Assembly: GCA_947474645.1 (NCBI GenBank)
Contig: CANJJD010000012.1
Coordinates: 1 to 64,000, forward strand
Length of the DNA: 64,000 bases
Source: Alphaproteobacteria bacterium
Lineage (GTDB): Bacteria; Pseudomonadota; Alphaproteobacteria; Micropepsales; Micropepsaceae
Direction: 5' to 3'
The notes under the pieces were generated by a model. That model was not told the DNA's origin. It saw only the letters and a list, made by a program, of their open reading frames with translations, and did not search any database. Below, piece after piece: positions 26,338 through 35,926 of this stretch (the stretch's first letter is position 1; every line of letters starts with the position of its first letter). The position numbers were made by a program, and so were the translations under genes.

Positions 26338-28814
26338 ATCGCGCTCAGCGCGTCCGCCTGGCGCGACAGCCGCGCCTCGCGGTCGGCGGCAAAGCGCTGG
26401 ATGCCGGCGAAAATGGAGTCCGGGTCCAGATGCGCCTCGGCGATCACTTCTCCCTCCAGCCCACCAGTCAGCCACTGATTGTCCCAGTCCGAGGTCAGAG
26501 AATATTCGTCGGTCAGCGGACCCAGATTTTTCACCGGCATCACCCGGCGCGTACCGGTTGAAACCACCATGGCATCATAAAGCTCGGCCTGCGGCAGCAC
26601 AGCGTCGCGATAACTTTGCGGCTGGTGGTCGAACAGTTCCTCGCTGATGGCGGAGATTATCTTCACGTTGATGCCCGCCGCATCCAGCTTGGGCAGGATC
26701 TTCACCAGATTGACGGTGGAGGAAGCGCCCTGGCTGATCACCGTGCCATGGCGCGGCTTGCCGGGGGCGAAATCGCGGATGACGTAAAGGCCCTTGGCCG
26801 CCGCCTTGATGTCCTTGTCGGCGAACAGGCCGCGATCGGCCACCGGATTGTCGGGCCGCGCCACCTCGATGACGATGATGCCCACCTTGGGATCGCGGGC
26901 GGCGATCTCCGCGGCTGCAAAATAGCCCGGCGCCACGTCGTTATAATCCCAGAAATTGAGATGGATCACCTGCCCGCGCGGGAACAGCCGCCACACCTGG
27001 GTGGCGAAGATGCCGAAATGCGTGCGCCCATCCGCGGCGGTCTCCGGTCCCGAATGGCCGGCCAGGATGTGCAGCACCCCCATGCGGAAGCGGCTGTCCT
27101 GGTTCTGCTGGCTCCAGACGCGCGCCGGCGTGTACATCAGCGGCGTGAAAGCGCCATAGGTGCCAGACAGCGCCCAGACGCCGGAGAATTTCTCCGGATC
27201 GACGCTGGCGCTCTGGCTCACCAGCCCGATGGCGGTGGCGACATTGCCCGCTTCCTGGATCGCCGCCTTGACGCGGGTGCCCGACGGATTGGTCACCGGA
27301 TCGTAATGGCCCCACAGGCTGCCATGCTCGACATTGATGGATTCCGACAGGTCGGCGGCCAGGGTGATAAAGCGGTTGCCGGTGACGTAATTGGTCCATT
27401 TGATGATTTCAGAAATGGCGCGCCGCGCACCCAGGCTTTCGCCGGCCTTGCGGAACAGCGCCACCGAAACTTCCTTTTCGACGCCGCCGTTCGGATTCTT
27501 TGCGGTGACTTTTTGCGGCTCCAGCGGCAGCTTGGCAACCCGCAGCCGTTCGTCCTGGAAGGGATCGGTGTTGTTGTCGATGCCGATCTTCCGATCGTCC
27601 TTGATGGTATCGCCGATTTCCACCAGCCGGTCGGCCACCCAGTCGCCCAGCCCGTTCTGGTCCAGCACCGACATCACCTTGTCGATATTGGTCTTGAACT
27701 GGACCAGCCGTTCCTTCGGGTCGGTCACTGCGCCCTTGCGAATGCCCTCGAAGGTGATGCCGTAGCGTTGCTCAAAGGATTCCGCCATGGCGACGAAATA
27801 GTCCGAGTTCATCTTGTGGCCATAGGGATGGCTGGCATAGCTGACGATCTGCTTGACGTTGCCAAGCTGGCCGTCCGCCGCCGCCGGCCAATAGCCCTTG
27901 GTGGTCTTGGCGATGACGATCATCGGCCGCTTGTCACTGGGATCGAAATTTTCCATCGCCGACAATGTCGAAACGATCTGGTCGTAATCGCTGCCATCCT
28001 CGGTGGTCAGGACGTTCCAGCCATAGGACGTCCACTGCTCATGCAGCTTGTAGCCGGTGAATTCCTTCGGGATCACGCCGCCCAGCAGCACATCGTCAAT
28101 GCCGGCATTGTTGTCCGACAGGATGACGCGCAGCCGCTTGCCCACCTTCAATGCCAAGGCTTGTGTCTTCAGTTCCTGGGCATGGCCTTCGGTCATGGCG
28201 AATTCGCCTTCCAGGGCGATCACCTTGGGGCCGTCGCTTGCGCCCACCATGTCCCAGAACGCCGCCTTGCCGGCGGCGGTGGCGACGCCGACCCCGGAGG
28301 GCCCGCCATTGACGTCATTGGTGACATCGATGCTTTCGGCATGGCCCGATAGCGCCTTGATGCCGCGCGGCTTGGCCTGGGCGAATAGCGGATCGTCCGC
28401 GAGGCCCTGCTCCGCCAGCAAACTCTTGAGCGCGCCGGCGCCGCGCCGGAACCCCAGCGCATCAATCGGCAGCATTGCGATTTCGGGATCCACCGCATAG
28501 CACTTGTCGCCGGTCAGCTTGAAGCGGCGCTCCATCGCCTGGCCCAGCACCATGTAGAGCGCATAGCAGGTGGGTACGCTGTGGCCCGCCGCCATCATGA
28601 ACTTGTCGCCGAAGGGATGCTTGGGGCGGCGATAATCGTAGCGCAGCCCGCCCCGCTCCGGCCCGATCAGATGGGCGGCGACATTGAAGGGCGTATAAGC
28701 CAGCGGCCCGCCGAAATGCCCGGTCTGGGCATAATTGCCCAGAAGCACCAGGGTCATGCAGGTCATGAAGCCGACATCTTCCAGCCGGCCGCGTTCTTCC
28801 TTGCTCAATGTCAT
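26328..28814 (-). CDS. Transketolase-family thiamine diphosphate enzyme, long form
   Basis: An 828-residue protein with the three transketolase domains: an N-terminal ThDP-binding domain (HFGGPLAYTPFNVAAHLIG, DNNAGIDDVLLGG), a pyrimidine-binding middle domain (about 430-650, with AADLSESINVEHG) and a C-terminal domain (about 680-810). It is longer than usual transketolases (about 660 residues). In place of the standard GDG of the ThDP motif it has EGEFAMTEG, with the closing Asn in SDNNAG present, so the metal ligand would be Glu. The reaction is presumably two-carbon ketol transfer, but a specialised substrate is possible. It lies 94 bases downstream of a FadR-type regulator gene on the same strand. 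Confidence 0.85.
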   Translation of the reverse strand: MTLSKEERGRLEDVGFMTCMTLVLLGNYAQTGHFGGPLAYTPFNVAAHLIGPERGGLRYDYRRPKHPFGDKFMMAAGHSVPTCYALYMVLGQAMERRFKLTGDKCYAVDPEIAMLPIDALGFRRGAGALKSLLAEQGLADDPLFAQAKPRGIKALSGHAESIDVTNDVNGGPSGVGVATAAGKAAFWDMVGASDGPKVIALEGEFAMTEGHAQELKTQALALKVGKRLRVILSDNNAGIDDVLLGGVIPKEFTGYKLHEQWTSYGWNVLTTEDGSDYDQIVSTLSAMENFDPSDKRPMIVIAKTTKGYWPAAADGQLGNVKQIVSYASHPYGHKMNSDYFVAMAESFEQRYGITFEGIRKGAVTDPKERLVQFKTNIDKVMSVLDQNGLGDWVADRLVEIGDTIKDDRKIGIDNNTDPFQDERLRVAKLPLEPQKVTAKNPNGGVEKEVSVALFRKAGESLGARRAISEIIKWTNYVTGNRFITLAADLSESINVEHGSLWGHYDPVTNPSGTRVKAAIQEAGNVATAIGLVSQSASVDPEKFSGVWALSGTYGAFTPLMYTPARVWSQQNQDSRFRMGVLHILAGHSGPETAADGRTHFGIFATQVWRLFPRGQVIHLNFWDYNDVAPGYFAAAEIAARDPKVGIIVIEVARPDNPVADRGLFADKDIKAAAKGLYVIRDFAPGKPRHGTVISQGASSTVNLVKILPKLDAAGINVKIISAISEELFDHQPQSYRDAVLPQAELYDAMVVSTGTRRVMPVKNLGPLTDEYSLTSDWDNQWLTGGLEGEVIAEAHLDPDSIFAGIQRFAADREARLSRQADALSAIKK

Positions 28815-28908
28815 GTGCGCGGCGTCATCCCCATAAGCGCCGGATTTTCCCGGCTATTTTGCCAGGATGGTAGGACGAATCCGGGCGAAAGCAAGCGCCG
28901 GAAAAGGC

Positions 28909-29661
28909 TCAAGCTCTGGCGCTGGAAGCCTTACGCCGCTTGGCGTGCGCCAAGCCCCCGTCCACGGCATGCAGCATGGCCTTGGCCGCCAAATGCGGAT
29001 CCCGCGCCTCGATGGCGTCGGCCACCGCGATATGCATGGCGATGGCTTCGGATTGCTGGCGGCTATTGTCGGTCAGGGCATTGACCGACAACAGCGCGAA
29101 CAGCGCCGTCTCGATCATGGCGGCGAAGGACTGGAAGAAGGGATTGCGGGAAGCGTCGCTCACCGCCAGGTGGAAACGCAAATCGGCCTCCGCGAACTGG
29201 CGGCGGTTGCTGCCGGCGTTCGACATGGCGCGGACCGCCTCGCGCAGCTTGGCGACATCGGCCTTGGAACCATAGAGCGCCGCCAGCGCCGCCGCGGTCG
29301 GCTCCACCGCCCGGCGCACGTCGGTGATGTGGGCCAGGAAGTCCATGTCCATCCCGACATTGGCGCGCCAGGACAGGACATCGGAGTCCAGCCAGTTCCA
29401 ATGGCTGGGTTCCAGCACAATGGTCCCCACCTTCATCTTGGAGGTGACCAGCCCCTTGGCCGCCAGGGTCTTGATCACTTCGCGCGTCACCACGCGGGAG
29501 ACGCCGAACATCTTGAGCATGTCGGCGTCGCTGGGCATGCGCTCGCCGGGCTTGCGCGCGCCCGACAAGATCTCCGCGCCCAGGGCGGCGGCGATATTGT
29601 CCTGACCGGTGCGGCGCGCGCCGGGCCTGAGCTGGGTGATTTTCGTGGCAGGGGCTGTCAT
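28909..29661 (-). CDS. FadR/GntR-family transcriptional regulator
   Basis: A 250-residue regulator with an N-terminal winged helix (GAEILSGARKPGERMPSDADMLKMFGVSRVVTREVIKTLAAKGLV, about residues 31-73, described here in parts as a GntR HTH) and a C-terminal FCD ligand-binding domain. The FCD metal/ligand residues are seen in ADLRFHLAVSDASRNPFF and the later HIAVADAIEARD helix. FCD regulators typically sense sugar acids or organic acids and repress the neighbouring catabolic gene. The transketolase gene follows 94 bases downstream on the same strand and is the most likely target. Confidence 0.9.
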   Translation of the reverse strand: MTAPATKITQLRPGARRTGQDNIAAALGAEILSGARKPGERMPSDADMLKMFGVSRVVTREVIKTLAAKGLVTSKMKVGTIVLEPSHWNWLDSDVLSWRANVGMDMDFLAHITDVRRAVEPTAAALAALYGSKADVAKLREAVRAMSNAGSNRRQFAEADLRFHLAVSDASRNPFFQSFAAMIETALFALLSVNALTDNSRQQSEAIAMHIAVADAIEARDPHLAAKAMLHAVDGGLAHAKRRKASSARA

Positions 29662-29712
29662 GTCTTCACTGTCATCGCCGGTTGGAACATCGCTAAAACC
29701 GGCGGGTGAAAA

Positions 29713-30564
29713 CTAGTCGTACCAGCCGGGCGCCTTCACCGCATCGCGATACCAATCGATGCTGTGGCCGATCCAAAGCTGGGAATGGGTGCGGGCAAGA
29801 AAGTCGTCCACCTTCTTGCGCGACTCCGGCGTGCCGCTGGCATATTCGCGGGCCGGCATTTTCCCCAGGCTTCGTTCAGCCGGGTAATGATACAGGTCGC
29901 CGGAGATGACCACACCGCCGGAATTTGTAAGTTTTACGTAAAGGGATTGATGGCCCGGCGTATGGCCCGGTGTGGACAGCAGCATCACGCTGCCGTCGCC
30001 GAACACGTCATGATCGCCCTCGATATAGTGAATCTTGGCATGGGCCAGGGCGGCATAGTTGCTTTTCGCCACCGTGTTGGCGCCCGGCCCGAACATCACG
30101 TCATACTCGGCCTTGCGCGCCAGCCAGGTCGAACCGGCATAGGCATTGCCGTTGCCGACATGGTCCCAATGGGAATGGGAAATGGCCAGATAGGTGATCT
30201 TGTCCGGCGCAACGCCGATATCGGCCAGCTCGCCCTTCAGGGTGGTGGTCTTCAACTGGCCTTCATTGCCCATCTTGTTTTCATAGATCGGGCGGCCGAC
30301 CTGGGCATCTGTGAGGCCGGTGTCGAACAGCAATATCCCCTTGGGATGCATCACCAGGAAACAGGGATCGGAGAAATCCGGATCGGAGACATCCTGGCGG
30401 CTGAGGCCGAAGCGCTCTGGCTCATGGGAGATGATGGTGCCGCAATCCAGCACATACAGGCGCGGGCTGGTCAGTTTGGGCAGCGGCGGCAGGCCAGGCG
30501 GGGCTTGCGCGATCGCCGTCACGCACAGCGCCATGAAACCTGCGAAAGCAGCGGCCAGGCGCAT
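29713..30564 (-). CDS. Exported metallo-beta-lactamase-fold lactonase (AHL-lactonase-like)
   Basis: A 283-residue protein with a signal peptide (residues 1-19) and a metallo-beta-lactamase fold. The dinuclear zinc motif HxHxDH is present as AISHSHWDHVG (near residue 132), with later histidine and aspartate ligands in STPGHTPGHQSL and VISGDLYHYP. The pattern fits the N-acyl homoserine lactonase family, which opens lactone rings; being exported, it might act on sugar or aryl lactones in the periplasm instead of on signals. Its start is 14 bases after the stop of the ankyrin gene on the same strand, so it may belong to that operon. Confidence 0.85.
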   Translation of the reverse strand: MRLAAAFAGFMALCVTAIAQAPPGLPPLPKLTSPRLYVLDCGTIISHEPERFGLSRQDVSDPDFSDPCFLVMHPKGILLFDTGLTDAQVGRPIYENKMGNEGQLKTTTLKGELADIGVAPDKITYLAISHSHWDHVGNGNAYAGSTWLARKAEYDVMFGPGANTVAKSNYAALAHAKIHYIEGDHDVFGDGSVMLLSTPGHTPGHQSLYVKLTNSGGVVISGDLYHYPAERSLGKMPAREYASGTPESRKKVDDFLARTHSQLWIGHSIDWYRDAVKAPGWYD

Positions 30565-30578
30565 GGCGTATCCCCGTG

Positions 30579-31937
30579 CTAGTGGTTCAGGCTTTCAGCG
30601 ACGCCTTTGTCCTTGAGAAGCTGGACGAAGAAGATGCGGATATCCTGCTGGCCGCCGCGGTTGATGAAGTCGCCGGGCGTGTCGCCCTTTTCGTTCTTCT
30701 CGTCCATCTTGGCGCCCTTGTCGGCCAGATATTGCAGCACCGGGATCGCCAGGTCGGGATTCTTGTTGGCGATGGCGTAGTGCATGATGCTGCGATGCTC
30801 GGGGCCGATATAGGTGAGGTTCGGGTCAAGCTGCAGCGCATATTTCACCGCATCCAGATTGCCGCTGCCGGCCGCGGCCAACGCCACGGTGGTGCCGTCC
30901 GGCGCCTTGACGCTGGCCTTGGCGCCGGCGTCCACCAGCGCCTTCATGGCGGGGGCGCTGCCGGCTTCGGCGGCGAAGATCAGCGGTGTGCGGGGTTGGG
31001 CGGGCGGCGGCGGCGGCCGGGTGCCGTCGGCGCGCGCCAGCTTCTGGCCGGCGGCATTCAGCAACGGCGGCGGCGGCGGCGCGGGCGGCGGCGGCACGCT
31101 CATGGCATTGGCATCCACGCCCTTGGACAACACCATCTTGACCAGCTCGGCATTGCCGCTGGCGGCGGCGACATGGATCAACTGGCGGCCCTGGGAGTCG
31201 CGCTGCGAAAGATCGGTGCCGCGCGACACTGCCGTCACGGCAAAAGGCACATTGTCATTGACCACCGCGGCCGTGACCACCGAGGTCCCGTCCGGCAAAG
31301 TGTGTTTGCTGTCGGCGCCCGCATCCAGCAGCGCCATCGGCGCCGAAGGCTCCTTGCTGCGCAGGGCGAAAAACAGCGGCGTGAAGCCCTTGGCCGACGC
31401 GGCGTTGACGTTGGCGCCATGCGCCACCAGGAACTTGATGTTGTCAGTGCGGCCCTTGAATGACGCCCACATCAGGGCGGTCTGGCCTTCCGGATTGACG
31501 ACGTCCACCTTGGCGCCCTTGGCGATCAGCATGTCCAGCGCCGCCGGGGTGGAGCTTCCGGCGCACAGCGCCAAGGCCGCGATACCATCGGCACGCGCCG
31601 CATTGGCGTTGCCGCCGGCCTTGAGCAGGCTGGTGACGATCTCGGGATTTCCCAGCTCGCAGGCCAGGGTGAGGGGCGAAGCGCCCTGGATGTCGGTGGT
31701 GTTGGGCTTGGCGCCCGCCGCCAGCAGCAGGTTCACGGCCTCCACGTCCTGGCGGTCCACCGCCCAGGCCAGCACCGTGGATTTGTCGGGCAAGGGCGCA
31801 TTCACGTTGACGCGCGCAGCCAGCAGGCGCTTGAGGGCGGCATGATCGCCCTGCTTCACCACGCCCGCCAGGTCCGCGCCGCTGGCATTCACCGTCAGCG
31901 CGAGCAGGCAGAACCCAACTCCCAGAATCTTCTTCAT
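30579..31937 (-). CDS. Exported ankyrin-repeat protein
   Basis: A 452-residue protein with a signal peptide (MKKILGVGFCLLALTVNASG) and about ten ankyrin repeats, seen as regularly spaced segments such as GASPLTLACELGNPEIVTSLL, GQTALMWASFKGRTDNIKFLV and GRQLIHVAAASGNAELVKMVL. A proline-rich insertion (PPPPAPPPPPLL, near residue 290) splits two groups of repeats. Ankyrin repeats mediate protein binding; here it is periplasmic. The gene follows the DUF1552 gene by 11 bases on the same strand, an arrangement common in Planctomycetes, Acidobacteria and Verrucomicrobia, where DUF1592, DUF1552 and ankyrin genes occur together. The exact role is unknown. Confidence 0.9.
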   Translation of the reverse strand: MKKILGVGFCLLALTVNASGADLAGVVKQGDHAALKRLLAARVNVNAPLPDKSTVLAWAVDRQDVEAVNLLLAAGAKPNTTDIQGASPLTLACELGNPEIVTSLLKAGGNANAARADGIAALALCAGSSTPAALDMLIAKGAKVDVVNPEGQTALMWASFKGRTDNIKFLVAHGANVNAASAKGFTPLFFALRSKEPSAPMALLDAGADSKHTLPDGTSVVTAAVVNDNVPFAVTAVSRGTDLSQRDSQGRQLIHVAAASGNAELVKMVLSKGVDANAMSVPPPPAPPPPPLLNAAGQKLARADGTRPPPPPAQPRTPLIFAAEAGSAPAMKALVDAGAKASVKAPDGTTVALAAAGSGNLDAVKYALQLDPNLTYIGPEHRSIMHYAIANKNPDLAIPVLQYLADKGAKMDEKNEKGDTPGDFINRGGQQDIRIFFVQLLKDKGVAESLNH

Positions 31938-31948
31938 CGTCCCGCCGG

Positions 31949-33292
31949 TTAAGCCGAGAAGGTGGAGAGGCGGCCGGTGGAGTCGCCGATGCTGTGACAT
32001 TCCACGCCCAGCCTGTCCATCATGGACAGCATCAGGTTGGTCATGGGCGTGTCCTTTTCGGCCACGACATGGCGATTGCCCTTGATCAGGCCGCCCGCCA
32101 CGATCACCGGCAAGCCGCGATGGTCGTGATTGTTGGGATCGGCCAGGCTGGCGCCCGCCATCACCAGTGTGGTGTCGAGCAGGCTGCCTTCGCCTTCCTT
32201 GGTCTCGCCCATGCGCTTCAGATAGTAGGCCACCTGTTCCATGTGCAGGATGTTGATCTTGGTCAGCTTGGCGATCTTCTCCGGGTCATGGCCATGGTGG
32301 CTGAGCGGATGGTGCGCGTCGGCGACGCCGATTTCCGGATAGGAACGGCCCGACACTTCGCGCCCGATCATGAAGCTGGAGACGCGGGTGATGTCGGCCT
32401 GCATGGCCAGGACCTGCAGGTCGATCATCATGTGCGAATAATCCACGAAGGCGTCCGGGACGCCCGAGGGACGGGCATAGGCCGGAAGCGCGGTGGCCTC
32501 GCTGCCGCCCTGCTCCACTTTCTGGATGCGCTTTTCGATGTCGCGCACCGAGGTCAGGTACTCGTCCAGCTTGTGCTTGTCGCTGGCGCTCATCTTGGTG
32601 GACAGGCGCTTGGCGTCCTGGGCGACGAAGTCCAGGATCGAGGCTTGGCGGCGCAGTTGCGCCAGCCGGCTCTTGGCATCCAGGCTGTCGCCGTCGCCGA
32701 ACAGCCGCTCGAACACTTCGCGCGGATTGATGGTGACCGGCAGCGGCGTCGAGGCGCCGCTCCAGGACAGGGTGTTGGTATAGGCGCAGGAATAACCGCT
32801 GTCGCAGCTTCCCACCAGCGACGGAGGCTCCAGGCCCACTTCGATGGACGGGATCTGGGTCTTGTCGCCGAACTGCTTGGCCACGACCTGGTCCATGGAG
32901 ACGCCGGCGGTGATGTCGGCGCCTTCGGTCTTCTTGACATGGGTGCCGGTGAGATAGCCGCCGCAGCAGCGACCGTGATCGCCCGCGCCGTCGCCCAGGG
33001 CTTCGGCCTGGACGTGGCTGAGGTTGGAGAAGACGGTGAACTTGTTGCGATAGGGCTCCAGCGGCTTGAGGATCGGCGACAGCTCATAGCCTTCGCCCGC
33101 CGTCTTCGGCGTCCAGTTCTCCATCATCATGCCGTTGGGCGTGTAGATGACCTGCAGGCGCTTGCGCGCCGCGGCGGACGCTTCCACCGCCTTGGCGGTT
33201 CCGCCCATGGCTTCCAGCAGCGGCAGCGCCATCACGGTGCCCATGCCGCGCAACATGGTGCGGCGGCCAAGCGCTTTCTTGGTGATCATCAT
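31949..33292 (-). CDS. DUF1552 domain protein, Tat-exported
   Basis: A 447-residue DUF1552 family protein. The N-terminus carries a twin-arginine-type signal (KALGRRTMLRGMGTVMALPLLEA). Family features include YTPNGMMMENWTPKTAGEGYELSPILKPLE, a SGYSCAYTNTLSW segment and YPEIGVADAHHPLSHHGHDPE. Like DUF1501, its reaction is not established; it nearly always accompanies DUF1592 proteins. The start at 33292 is the first of two ATGs and overlaps the stop of the DUF1592 gene as ATGA (33289-33292), which decided the start. Second gene of the operon that begins at 35724. Confidence 0.92.
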   Translation of the reverse strand: MMITKKALGRRTMLRGMGTVMALPLLEAMGGTAKAVEASAAARKRLQVIYTPNGMMMENWTPKTAGEGYELSPILKPLEPYRNKFTVFSNLSHVQAEALGDGAGDHGRCCGGYLTGTHVKKTEGADITAGVSMDQVVAKQFGDKTQIPSIEVGLEPPSLVGSCDSGYSCAYTNTLSWSGASTPLPVTINPREVFERLFGDGDSLDAKSRLAQLRRQASILDFVAQDAKRLSTKMSASDKHKLDEYLTSVRDIEKRIQKVEQGGSEATALPAYARPSGVPDAFVDYSHMMIDLQVLAMQADITRVSSFMIGREVSGRSYPEIGVADAHHPLSHHGHDPEKIAKLTKINILHMEQVAYYLKRMGETKEGEGSLLDTTLVMAGASLADPNNHDHRGLPVIVAGGLIKGNRHVVAEKDTPMTNLMLSMMDRLGVECHSIGDSTGRLSTFSA

Positions 33293-35724
33293 ATTTCGGG
33301 AGTCCTTCTCATCGTGAAAGGCACACTTTGAACAATGCCGAGGATAATGGTCTGCATGCGGTAATTGTCTTTGGCCGCCAGGTCGCGCACGGCGCGCACG
33401 GCCGGCATGTCGTAGGATTCCACGCCGCGCGCCAAGGCATAGGTCATCAGCCGCTCGGTCAGCGCCTCGACGAACTGTTCCTTGCGCGACAACAGGATGC
33501 CCTGCAATCCCTTGGGACCTTCGAACTTCGTTCCATCCGGCAACACCGCCGAAGCATCCACCACCGAACCGGCATAGCCGGTGCGCCATTTGCCCACCGC
33601 GTCGTAATTCTCAAGGCTGAAGCCCAGCGGGTCCATCTTGGTGTGGCAGGAGGCGCAGACCGGATTGGCGCGGTGCACTTCCATCTGCTGGCGGATGGTC
33701 ATGGCCTTGCCGTTCTTGGCCTCATTCAGGGTGGGCACATCGGGCGGCGGCGGCGGCGGCGCGGCGGCCAGGATGTTTTCCAGGATCCACTTGCCACGCA
33801 GCACCACCGAGGTGCGGTTGTTGTAGGAGGTCACGGTCAGCACCGAACCCTGCCCCAGCAATCCGCCGCGATGGACCGCGGGGTCGAGCTTCACCTTGCG
33901 GAAGGTGGTGCCATAGACGCCGGGAATGCCGTAATGCTCGGCCAGGCGCTGGTTCAGGTAGGTATAGTCGGCGCTGAGGAAATCCAGCGCGCTCCTGTTG
34001 TCGCGCACCACCCCGTCAAAGAACATCTCTGTTTCGGTCTGCATCGCGTTGCGCAGACGCACATCGAAGTCCGGGAAGGCCCGGCGGTCGGGTTTTTGAT
34101 ACTCCAGCCGGCGCAGATACAGCCACTGGCCCGCGAAATTCTGGGTCAGCGCCTTGGAGCGCGGATCGGCCAGCATACGTATCACTTGCGCCTTCAGCAC
34201 CGCCGGATTGTGCAACTGGTTCTTCTGCGCCGCGGCCAGCAGCGCATCGTCGGGAAGGCTGCTCCACAGGAAGAAGGACAGGCGGGTGGCCAGTTCCGTA
34301 TCGCTGATGCGGTGCACGCCGGCGCCGGCCGTCCTGGGCGGGTCGCTTTCGCGCATGAACAGGAAGCTGGGGGACACCAGCACGGCTTCCAGGCCCGCCT
34401 CGATGCCGTGATCGAAGTTCGCGCCCTTGCGGCCTTCGGCATAGATTTTCATCAGCGGCGCAATGTCGGCGCCCGTCACCGGCCGGCGATAGGCATGGCG
34501 GGCCAGATTGCTGAGGATGGTGGTGGCGCAGGCGCTTTCGGACAGTTCAGCCGAAGGGCGGCAGATGAAAATCTTGCGGCGGCTGGCGGTGTTGCCGGGG
34601 CCCTTGATGTCGAAAGGCCCGACCACGGAAATCTGCATCACATCGCGCAGATAGAAGGATTGCGAGACATTGGGGCCGGTGGCCACCGACGGCACGCTCA
34701 ACCGCTGCACCCGCGCGCCGTCCACCAGGACATCCAGGGGGATCGGCACCGGGGCTGCGGCAGGTTCGCGCGGCGCCAGGATGGACTTCGGCACCACGCG
34801 CTCGTCCAGCGCCAGGTTCTTGGGGAAAGCCGCGCCGATGATGCGCAAGCCCGCCTTCAGCGGCACCGTCACTTCATAGCGGTTGGCGATGCCGATTTCG
34901 CCTTCCTCGGAGGTGTTGGCATTGAGGAAAACCTGGATCTTGTAGGTCGCGTCATAGGGAGCGTAGAACTTGAAGGCGCCGCCGCCGCGTGAATCCAGCG
35001 GAAGATCGTCGCTGGCGCGTTCGTTGTACGCCGCCACGCCGAAGCCGTTGTCGAACAGGTCCTTGGGCACCTTGTAGTCGGTGGTGATGGTGCGGCGCGA
35101 CGCCTGGCCCGTGGCCATGCGGCTGATCTTGCCGGCAACGGTGATGTAGCGATCCATCAGGGTGGGCGAGACGGTCAGCACATCGGCGATATTGTCGAAG
35201 CCATAGCCGGTATCGTCGGCGGGCATGTCCTTGGTGAAGTCCACGTCCAGCGCCAGCAGGTCGCGCACCGCATTGGCATATTCGGTGCGGTTCATGCGCC
35301 GCATGGTGGCGTGGCCGGGATTGGGATTGGCCCTGGCATGACTGTCCAGCGAAGCGGAGAGCCAGTTGGTGAAATCCTGGAGCTTTTCCTTGGGCGGACG
35401 CGGCGCCCCGCGCAGCGGCATCTCGCCCAGGCTGACGCGGCGCAGGATCTTCTCCCAAGTCGCCTGATTGGCCTGAAGATTGTTGGCGTCCAGCGGCACC
35501 ACCGACATGCCGGCGGTCTTGAGCCGGTCGTTGTGACAGGCCGTGCAATACTGCATCAGCATTTTCTTGTGGTCCGCCGGGGTGGCGGTGGATGCGGCAG
35601 CAGGCGACGGCGCGGCGGCAGGCGCGTTGGACGCCACCGTCTCCGCCACGCTCGGCGCGAACGCGGCAACGCATGCCAACAGCGCCGCACCGGCGACAAA
35701 TGCGCTATGCCTGATGAGCGGCAT
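33289..35724 (-). CDS. DUF1592 multi-domain cytochrome-like protein
   Basis: An 811-residue exported protein of the DUF1592 family with the domain order PSCyt1-like cytochrome c (CTACH at residues 60-64), DUF1587, DUF1595, DUF1592, DUF1588 and DUF1585. A second heme motif, CASCH, lies near residue 690 in PVCASCHTKMDPLGF, the usual DUF1588 position. A signal peptide covers residues 1-28. The start at 35724 was chosen to give this signal; an upstream codon at 35760 gives an unlikely charged extension. Such proteins are typical of planctomycete-like genomes and are thought to be extracytoplasmic oxidoreductases of unknown substrate. First gene of a three- or four-gene operon. Confidence 0.92.
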   Translation of the reverse strand: MPLIRHSAFVAGAALLACVAAFAPSVAETVASNAPAAAPSPAAASTATPADHKKMLMQYCTACHNDRLKTAGMSVVPLDANNLQANQATWEKILRRVSLGEMPLRGAPRPPKEKLQDFTNWLSASLDSHARANPNPGHATMRRMNRTEYANAVRDLLALDVDFTKDMPADDTGYGFDNIADVLTVSPTLMDRYITVAGKISRMATGQASRRTITTDYKVPKDLFDNGFGVAAYNERASDDLPLDSRGGGAFKFYAPYDATYKIQVFLNANTSEEGEIGIANRYEVTVPLKAGLRIIGAAFPKNLALDERVVPKSILAPREPAAAPVPIPLDVLVDGARVQRLSVPSVATGPNVSQSFYLRDVMQISVVGPFDIKGPGNTASRRKIFICRPSAELSESACATTILSNLARHAYRRPVTGADIAPLMKIYAEGRKGANFDHGIEAGLEAVLVSPSFLFMRESDPPRTAGAGVHRISDTELATRLSFFLWSSLPDDALLAAAQKNQLHNPAVLKAQVIRMLADPRSKALTQNFAGQWLYLRRLEYQKPDRRAFPDFDVRLRNAMQTETEMFFDGVVRDNRSALDFLSADYTYLNQRLAEHYGIPGVYGTTFRKVKLDPAVHRGGLLGQGSVLTVTSYNNRTSVVLRGKWILENILAAAPPPPPPDVPTLNEAKNGKAMTIRQQMEVHRANPVCASCHTKMDPLGFSLENYDAVGKWRTGYAGSVVDASAVLPDGTKFEGPKGLQGILLSRKEQFVEALTERLMTYALARGVESYDMPAVRAVRDLAAKDNYRMQTIILGIVQSVPFTMRRTPEI

Positions 35725-35926
35725 GGTTGAGCAATCTCCCTGTCGCCGCCGCAATTTCACGCGGCTGGCGAGTCCCTAAGCAAGGCCTCTTATCCCCGAT
35801 CCGCCAAGTAAAGTGAACCACCGGATTGGGTGGAACTTCGCTGCGGTTGCTAACATTATGTTGCATCGCATCATTCCATATCGGGCACGGCGATGGGTTA
35901 GCGTGAGGCAATCCAGGGAGGAAAAC

